64,000 nt of DNA from Callaeas wilsoni (Eukaryota > Chordata > Aves > Passeriformes > Callaeidae). The stretch lies in NCBI GenBank assembly GCA_013398955.1, contig VWPU01017402.1, positions 60,338-124,337 of the forward strand. Reading direction: 5' to 3'. The first letter of the stretch is position 1. Each line of letters starts with the position of its first letter. Below the pieces are notes generated by a model. That model ran no database searches. It was not told the origin of the DNA and worked only from the letters and a program-made list of their open reading frames with translations. Shown here one piece after another: positions 13,396-22,000 of the stretch. Both the position numbers and the translations under genes were made by a program.

Positions 13396-14600
13396 CGGGG
13401 TGGCCGCGCTCCCGCTGGCCTCCGGAGCTCCCCGGCTGCCTCCTCACCGCCTTCCACCGCGGGCTGCGGCACCGCCCGCCTGTCCCCTTCGGATCGCGGG
13501 GGCGACACCGCTGCTCCTCGCCTTCCCGGCTCCCTCCATCCCTTCCCTGCCTTCCTCCGTTACCCTGCCTCCCTCCCGGAGCCCGTCCCTTCCCGCGGCC
13601 GAAGGCCGGCCCCGCGCTCCGCCCCGGCCGGGCGGGCGGAGGTGCCGGATGGCGCCGGCCGGGCCCGGGCCGGTGTCACAGCACCGGGACCGAGAGGGGC
13701 CGGGCCCGCGCCGGTGTCACAGCACAGGGACCGAGCGAGGCCGGGCCCGGGCCGGTGGCACAGCACAGGGACCGAGAGAGGCCGGGCCCGGGCCGGCGTC
13801 ACAGCACAGGGACCGAGAGAGGCCGGGCCCGGGCCGGCGTCACAGCACAGGGACCGAGAGAGGCCGGGCCCGGGCCGGCGTCACAGCACAGGGACCGAGA
13901 GAGGCCGGGCCCGGGCCGGCGTCACAGCACAGGGACCGAGAGAGGCCGGGCCCGGGCCGGCGTCACAGCACAGGGACCGAGAGAGGCCGGGCCCGGGCCG
14001 GCGTCACAGCACAGGGACCGAGAGAGGCCGGGCCCGGGCCGGTGTCACAGCGCGGGGGCCATCGGGGCCGGGCCCGGGCCAGTGTCACAGCACAGGGACC
14101 GAGCGAGGCCGGGCCCGGGCGGGTGTCACAGCGCGGGGACCGGGGGAGGCCGGGCCCGGGCGGGTGTCACAGCGCGGGGACCGGGGGAGGCCGGGCCCGG
14201 GCGGGTGTCACAGCGCGGGGACCGGGGGAGGCCGGGCCCGGGCGGGTGTCACAGCGCGGGGACCGGGGGAGGCCGGGCCCGGGCGGGTGTCACAGCGCGG
14301 GGACCGGGGGAGGCCGGGCCCGGGCGGGTGTCACAGCGCGGGGACCGGGGGAGGCCGGGCCCGGGCGGGTGTCACAGCGCGGGGACCGGGGGAGGCCGGG
14401 CCCGGGCGGGTGTCACAGCGCGGGGACCGGGGGAGGCCGGGCCCGGGCGGGTGTCACAGCGCGGGGACCGAGAGAGGCCGGGCCTGCCCTGCCGGTAAGC
14501 GAGGGGCGGGCAGGGGCTCGCCCCAGCCTCAGCCTCCGCCTCGTCACCGGCGTGGGGCGGGGAGCTGCTGCCACCGGCTGCGGAGGGATGGGCTGAGCTG
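13380..14600 (+). promoter_or_regulatory. MEAK7: Probable MEAK7 CpG-island promoter and non-coding exon 1
   Basis: The block is extremely GC- and CpG-rich and lies about 1.4 kb upstream of the MEAK7 start-codon exon. No TATA box was seen. The best splice donor is CCG|GTAAGC with GT at 14495-14496, so the untranslated first exon probably ends at 14494. The start-codon exon opens with an acceptor (TTGCTTCAG, exon from 15917) and only 9 nt precede the ATG, so an upstream non-coding exon must exist. The transcription start cannot be fixed because most of the island is a 41-bp tandem array. Placement of exon 1 is inference. Confidence 0.55.
13647..14494. repeat. 41-bp GC-rich minisatellite, about 20 units
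   Basis: Units beginning GTCACAGC start at 13675 and recur every 41 bp to 14003. After a 40-bp unit at 14044 the series resumes from 14084 and 14125 to 14453. Two subfamilies are visible. Type A (about 13,757-14,043) contains CACAGGGACCGAGAGAGG. Type B (14,125-14,452) has eight apparently identical units containing GCGGGGACCGGGGGAGG. Hybrid units lie at 14044, 14084 and 14453. Since 41 is not divisible by three, each frame cycles through all phases every 123 bp, and with no stop codon in the unit all three plus frames stay open. Confidence 0.95.
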
Positions 14601-15916
14601 AGCTGAGCTGGGCACACCGGGAATAAACCCTCCAAGGACCTCCTTTCTCCATTTAATTTGCTTAAATTAACAATATCTCCACGGTCTGTCTTCTAGGTTG
14701 CAGTGGTTTCCATTCACCCCTCGGTGTTTACCCCACGATCGGCATCTTCCTCAGGCAAACAAGGCTTTAGGCCTGAAGGTGAAACAGCCACAACCCGGCC
14801 TCTTGTTTACGGTAAACAAAGTTAACGACAGAAATACTGCGTTAGGCTGAACAGTGTGTCCCTCGGAGGCGGCTGAAGGGCTGCGTGATGGGCTCGTCTA
14901 CAAAAGAGAGGTGTCAGGAAGGACATGGAATTTGGAGAAAAAACCCTACAAAATGATCTTTCTATTCCTTATCTCATCTTTTTCATATTGTCACCCCAGA
15001 CTTTTGTCTCCCCCATACAGGTGGGAAGGCTGTTGGCAGTGGTGGCTGTCATTCCATCTGGTCATGATGAAATTTGGGATTTCGGGCGCTGTTAGGTCTG
15101 TGCTGCTCTGCTGCTCCAGGGAGAAAGCCAGAGCACGTGGCCCAGACAACATGAAAAATTAAGTCTCTATAATGCAAGTGACTCCTGGGACATTGAGAGA
15201 AATAGTTGTATCGCTAAATGTGTAAAACAAAGAAAGAAACCCCAAACCAACTCCTCACTGCCAACCTTAATTCTGGAGGTACCAACTCCCAGTGATTGAT
15301 TTGTTGGTTTCATATGAATCTGTGTGTTTTTAATGGGTCTTGAGTTGTGTTCCTAAATGTTTTTGTTACTTTGTTTCAAGTGATTTTTGTATTGTGTCCT
15401 TAGAAAAAAACCACTCGTGATTTTCAGAGACTTTGCAGTGATGGTGTTTTAGTGCCATATTATATTGGCAAATTTAGCTTCAGTCCATTAATGCACCAGA
15501 AAGATGCAGCATAATCTGTCATAACTAATCCATTACCAGGCTTTTCCCTTTGTGTTAGGGATGTATTCTAGCTGTCAAACTCATGGTCACTTTGTATAAA
15601 CTAATTTAACCGTAGATCATATTGGTTTTTCCATTTGATAGAGACTTGACTGAGGTTTGCATTGGTGGCCAGGGTGGTTTTAGCAGAGAGCTGTCAGACT
15701 GTCAGCTTTTAAAGCACAGTTACTGTTCACGGATGTTCTCCAAGTTCATTGAGCCTTGGTGAATTCAGTAGTTTTAATAATTTCCTGTAAGGCTACTCAT
15801 TTGCTCTTCTTGTAAAGCTTGCACTGGTATGTTAGTCTGTTTGATGTGTCTTTCAAGGCCCTTGTGATACTCTTCTGTGTTTAATGCTTCTTTTGATTCT
15901 TTTTTCTTTGCTTCAG
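14495..15916 (+). other. MEAK7: MEAK7 intron 1 (inferred)
   Basis: Inferred intron between the GTAAGC donor at the end of the 41-bp array and the acceptor before the start-codon exon. GC content falls sharply after about 14,700. Apart from a short TGAGC repeat near 14,594-14,612, no other feature was seen in it. Confidence 0.5.
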
Positions 15917-16093
15917 GTTGAAAAGATGGGGAATGCAGAAAGCAATGCCTATCAGAATCACCTTTCCAGATTTCTTCCTGAGGAGCAGTCTGACATTGAT
16001 GGACTATTCGACACCTTATCAGGATCGAGTGGCTCAGCTGGAGCAAAAAATGCCAAAGCTGCAAAGAAAACTGTGACTCTGGCAGCACTACAG
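15917..16093 (+). CDS. MEAK7: MEAK7 first coding exon (residues 1-56)
   Basis: Acceptor TTTGCTTCAG ends at 15916 and the ATG is at 15926. The exon encodes the myristoylation start and the LPEEQSDIDGLF segment. It ends CTACAG|GCAAGA, so the donor dinucleotide is GC (16094-16095). The homologous join ALQ|AHTRDPLPEP matches human ALQ-NHVGEALPPE in position, which supports this boundary over any GT nearby. Confidence 0.85.
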
Positions 16094-19000
16094 GCAAGAC
16101 AATCTGTTATTCATGATGTATCTGGGATATAGAGCATTGAACAGAATTCCAGAAAAAAAACCAATAAAGATGTGGCAATAGTTATTTTTTAAGGATTGCT
16201 CATCTCAATTTAATTTTTCATATTTTGGGGCAGGATGGATATTTAACTTTTTCTTGCAGTTTAACATGAGTAGTGACTTTTAGGTTTGCATTTATCTCTC
16301 AAATTGCACTTTTGGGTCCATTTGCAGCTTTCCTGATTCTGAAGTAAGCTGGGGTGTATGGAAATATTTTCACAGAGACCTGAAAAATGGGAAGAATATT
16401 TTTCCCCCTGGAGTCTGTAGTGTGGGATCATTTACTGATTGTCTTGAGAAGCTGTCACAAAGTCAGTTTTTATTTAGTTATGCCTGTCTCCCTTGACATG
16501 TCACTGTCTCTAATCTCTTCACTTGTACTAAAAGGAGAGAATTCAATTTGACTTGATTAAGCTGTGGCTCCCCGTTTTAGCTAATTAACATGCATTATGC
16601 TTCTGATTAACTTTGCATTCATTTTCTAATCAAGAAAAGAGAAAAATGATTCATTGGAATCCTTAATAACTTCAGCTAGTCAGGAGCTAAGTGGCCAAAT
16701 GAATGTAGTGGTAAAGTGCAGTTTTATATATATTACACAGATAATGGAGTCAAATTAAAACTCATTGAGAGCAGCAGGTTATTTTAAGGTGTTCAGCACT
16801 GCCTGTGCATACAGACCAGCTTCAGCCTTCCTGCAGCCTGGCTCTTTGTGAGCTGTCACCAATTTTTGGAACACCAAGTTAGGAAACTTTCCTGCTGCCT
16901 GGTTTTTCAGCACTAATTCATCCAGTGTCCTTGGTGCCTGTTACCTGTTTGGGACCTGCAAGAAGTTCTCTTTCTAGCTTTCTCCTAGATCAGTGTGATC
17001 TTTAATGAACCTTTGCCTTTTCCCTTCCTGCCTTTTGTTTGCCACCTTAAAGTAAAATCTTTTGGAAGACTTCCTGTAGGTGCAGGGAGAGGGGCAATGG
17101 TGCCTGTTACCTGTTTGGGACCTGCAAGAAGTTCTCTTTCTAGCTTTCTCCTAGATCAGTGTGATCTTTAATGAACATTTGCCTTTTCCCTTCCTGCCTT
17201 TTGTTTGCCACCTTAAATTAAAATCTTTTGAAAGACTTCCTGTAGGTGCAGGGAGAGGGGCAATGGTGCCTGTTACCTGTTTGGGACCTGGGAGAAGTTC
17301 TCTTTCTAGCTTTGTCCTAGATCAGTGTGATCTTTGATGAACATTTGCCTTTTCCCTTCCCCCATTTTTGTTTGCCACCTTAAATTAAAATCTTTTGGAA
17401 GANNNNNNNNNNNNNNNNNNNNNNNNNNNNNNNNNNNNNNNNNNNNNNNNNNNNNNNNNNNNNNNNNNNNNNNNNNNNGACTTCCTGTAGGTGCAGGGAG
17501 AGTGGCAATGGTGCCTGTTACCTGTTTGGGACCTGGGAGAAGTTCTCTTTCTAGCTTTGTCCTAGATCAATGTGATCTTTAATGAACATTTGCCTTTTCC
17601 CTTCCTGCCTTTTGTTTGCCACCTTAAATTAAAATCTTTTGGAGGACTTCCTGTAGGTGCAGGGAGAGTGGCAATGGCATTCCTGCCTTGTAGGTGACAA
17701 TGCTCATGCCTGGGCTGGAATGAGGTGTGACAGATTTGAGGCAGCAGCAGGCTGGTACCACTGGTGAGGCCCCAAGCATCGCCTCGTGTGCTCTGCTAGG
17801 TTACACACCTTCTGGGCCAGAGCAGGCTGCACTGCGTAGCCTGGGAAGCAGCTGGAGCAGGAACCTCTAGATAATTTCTTGAAGCCATTTAAAACAAGGC
17901 TTCTAAACTGCCAGAGGTGTGAGTTAGATGGTTATTAAAGATTCCATTTTTACACCCCAGGTCTGCTCTTTGGAATAGCTAGCAGCAAAATGAAACAGCA
18001 CAGTGAAGTGGTGGGATTAGGTAGGGAGTAGGTAGGTAATTTAGTAGTGTGAAGCAAAAAACCCTTGAGTATAATGTTTTAGTTGTGTTCCCTGCTGCCT
18101 CTCCCACTTCAGGCTCATGGAGGATTTTTAGAAAGCCTCTCAAAGACAGCTGTACCCCCTGTGAGCATCCCTCCCTCGCTGTGGAGCACTGTGATGTGAA
18201 AGGCTGGGGCTGCTATTTCTGCTCCTGCTGGAATCAATGGGAGTGGTGGCACTGACGTCAGTGGAAGCAGCACAGAGCTCGGGATATTGGATCTCTTATG
18301 CCCAGCAACAGCCATTAACAGCAAATAGGAGCAGCGCAGGTGGCTTCCACAGGAGTGCTGTTGAGCCAGGGAATCAGCGATGGCAGCTCCCTGAGTGCAG
18401 CTGGAGTAGGGCTTTTAAGCAGGTGGGGCTCCTCTGATTTCAGCACAGTCCCCACTGGGCTGCACCCCGTGTGGAAGAGTCAAGTCAGGGCTTCAGCGCG
18501 TCGTGCACATCTCTGTGCACAGTGAGGACACTGGGTAATCACGTCCTCCTGCGTGCACGTATTTGAGATGATTTATTTTTAAACCGTGTAATTATCTTGA
18601 ACACTCTGAAAGTTGAATCCAGAGTCAGATCTTTCCCACAGAGCTGTGATGAATGATGATATATTCCAGCTAGATTTCAATTCAAAGGGCCAAGCATGCA
18701 ATTCAGATTAATAAGTGCTGATTTTGACTCTCTTAACATCAGGGATGCTTTTTAAAAATCAGGTGATCTGTGCTTCAATTAGTTGCTATGCAGAGGGAAA
18801 TTTTCCATGTTTGTTTCTACACATGCATGTAGGGTTAAACACTGCCTTGAGGCCAAAACTGAAATATGGAAAACACTCGACTTTGTTTTTAAGCGAGCCC
18901 CACTATCAAAAGCAGAGTTAAAACACAATTTTGAATGTTTTACTGGCAGAATTGTAAACCTTTGCACCAGAGTTATCACCTAGAAACCCTTTGCTAATAT

Positions 19001-22000
19001 CCTAATAAGGTTTGACAGTGTTTTTTCTGAAGTTTATGGCGTTTCTAGAAAAACAGTATCAAATCACTAAAAACTCACTATAAAAATAGAGATTTTTAGA
19101 TTTTCTTTTGGCAAAGCAGTTCTTTCACAGAAGTTTATTGCTGATATTACATACTGTATGTCAGCACAGATTACCTGGAATACATCAGTTATTCTTCATT
19201 TGCAAAATGTGCTCTTTGCTGTTTCTCTCCCTGCAGGCACACACCCGGGACCCCCTGCCAGAGCCAATGACTGCCCGGCTGTACAATGGAATGAAAAGCA
19301 TTGACCTGCCTGGCAAATCATCTGGGCTGAGTGAACAGATTGCTAAGGAGCAGTTTGTAATTTTTATGTCAAACCTCTTAAAAGGGAATGCAGATGAGAA
19401 GATTAGCATAATAATGAGAATGATCGCCAAGACAGGAGGGCCTCTGAAGGGCAAACAAATCCAAGAGGTAAACCAGCAGTTAAATGTGTGTTGGGGGGAC
19501 ACTAAGAGAGCAGGGCTATAGTTAAGAGCCAGCAAGGGCTGTGGTGTGCCTGGTGCTTCTGGGGAACTGAGCAAAATGCTTTCTAGAGCTTTAGCTGCAG
19601 GATCAGCTATGTAGCTTGCAAGGTGAGAGAGTGAGATATCACAGAACGGTAATTCACTAGCAGCTTCTACACTGCAAAAGTTGACCCTCCCCTCCCTCTT
19701 TCATTCTCTATTTTATGGAGGTGCTTTGTGAAGTAATGTGTGTGAAATGTCTTGAAAAAGGATCCTTTTCAAGACCTATGACACTGAAATAGCATTTCTG
19801 TAATTCCTGACTTGTCGTGGCAAGAGATGTTTCTGCCTTTGGGATTACAGCATCAGTACTGCTTGACTTTATCTTCAGACAGTCGTTTGAAGCTCTTGGA
19901 CATTTCACTTAAGAAATACCAAAATGGTGATGTTTTAATCTTTTAAGTTCACAGAGGATCTGATCACGTCTGTAGTCCATGTACTGAGCTACAGGAAAGA
20001 ACTGAGAGGTTGGAGTTTGGAGAATACGAGGGATTCTTCAAGTGGAGTCAAAGCTTTGGCTTCTGAGCTGCTCTCAGAATTGAAGCTTCCAGGTAAGCAG
20101 CCCTGATTCAGCAGATCCTAGAGCTTCTCTCTTTAGGTCACATCTTTGAATTTCAAGGGTGAGACCAAAATTTCAAACCTAGTGCTTAGAAAATGACATG
20201 GTAATTTTGTTCATTTTCCCTTACCATCTTTCTCCCCTAAATTCAGGTGAGATTTGATCTGAAGTCCCAGTTTGTCATGGAACATGTCTATTTTACAAAT
20301 AACCTGACTTGCAAATGACAGGCATGGGCATCTAAATATTATTTATTTAAGTGAATTTTTTTGTATATTTATGGCTGTGTCCTTATATAAAGCATGTCTA
20401 TCTTTGCACTGCTGTAATAACAGATTTTGCTGCTTTGCAAAGAACATTTCATGAGCTGTAGCTTGGAGTCCGTGTTTCTAAGTTATGACAGCCCAACCAA
20501 AGCATGCCACAGGTAAATGCTTCTCAGTTCTATGGTTGCATTTGCTTATTGTAGTTGACACTTTACTGTTCCTGGCTCCTTTCATATGTGGTTTTCTGTC
20601 CGTTAAAATAATGGAATGTTGTGTTTACACTTAAAAGTCACCTGATTCTTTTCCAGACGGGGAGACTTACTCCTGTTCCTGTCTTATTCTTTAGATGGGA
20701 CGAAACCTGTGGGTTCTGAGCTGCTGGAGACAAATTTTGATCAAAGTGTCATTGAGGACTGGGTGTACCGAGTTCCCCAGATCTCAGTGTTCCTCAGTGT
20801 TGTCATCAGGCAAGGCCTCCACGTCCTGCATTCCCTCCCAGACCAAACCAACGACATCCTCAACCTGGTTCCCCACTGCAAAGGCATCAAAGGAAGAGGA
20901 GTTGTCAGTCTCTTTGACATCCCAGCCATCATCTACATCAACTCCCACCTGCCTGCAGAGCTGCAGCACAAGTGGCAGCTTTTGTTTTCCTCCAGGCTCC
21001 ACGGGGAAAGCTTCTCACAGCTGTGTGCCCATATAGTGAACAAAGGCCCTTGCATCGTGATCATAAGGGACTTGGATGGTTTCCTCTTTGGTGGGTTTGC
21101 ATCTCACTCCTGGGAGGTGAAGCCACAGTTTCAAGGTAAAACTCACTTTGCTTTTTTTAGTATCTCTGGTAAATTCCCTGTTTTGTACAGGCACAAGAAT
21201 CCTGTCCCCTTAATGGATATTGTCCCTTTAGTGACACAAAGCATTTCTTACACTTAAAAGTGAATTTCTCTGTGGCAAAAATAACACTGATTTTCAAAGA
21301 ATTTAAAACACATGCAGAGTTATTCTTAGCATGGCAGTCAGGCATGTTGCTGATTAATGTTTATAGTTTGTTATTTGTGAAGGCTTTTAGAATTGCAGGA
21401 CTTATTGATCACAGAACAAGTTTTCAGGGAAATCTATCAAGCCCTGTAGCTGCTTAGGTTGAAAATTAAATGAAAATGAAGGAAGTAGAGCACAGATGAT
21501 GAATTAGTGTCTAAATAATTTGTCCACAGGATGGCAGTCCTCCATCAGGAACACCTGAGCCTCCTCTTGCTATTTGTGCACTGTCTTTGTTCCCCTTCTA
21601 AAATCCAGCAGCCGAAGGATTCTTTCAACAAGCTAAACTTCCTGTTCCCTTAAAAGTTCGGGGGAGAAGAGAGGGTTTTTTAAGAACTCTTTGGGAAGAA
21701 TGTTTGTGATGGATTTGTGAAGAAATAAACATGGGCTTTGGGTATTTGGTGTTGCTGGGAATCCTCACTCTGGCTACATTAGAAACTCAATTAATGTCCT
21801 AAATGAGTATTTGAAAATTACCACTTCAGAGAGTTAGTGTGGTATTATTTTACATTGATTACACATCCCTTTCCTTGTATTTTTTTCCTGATAGAGAAAC
21901 ATGTAACGCATACAGGGCAAGCACAGCACAGGTGCCTCTGAATGCCAAACTGGGCATGGTGAAAATTGCTCTAAATCATCGACTCAAAACTGATTTATGT

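Noticed and set aside
15884..15925. Upstream in-frame ATG at 15884 as the MEAK7 start
   Set aside because: It lies in the polypyrimidine tract of the acceptor ending at 15916 and would not be in spliced mRNA. The MGNAES start has the conserved myristoylation motif and good context.
17334..17582. 82-codon frame spanning the N run
   Set aside because: It crosses the assembly gap within a 166-bp intronic tandem repeat; not a gene.
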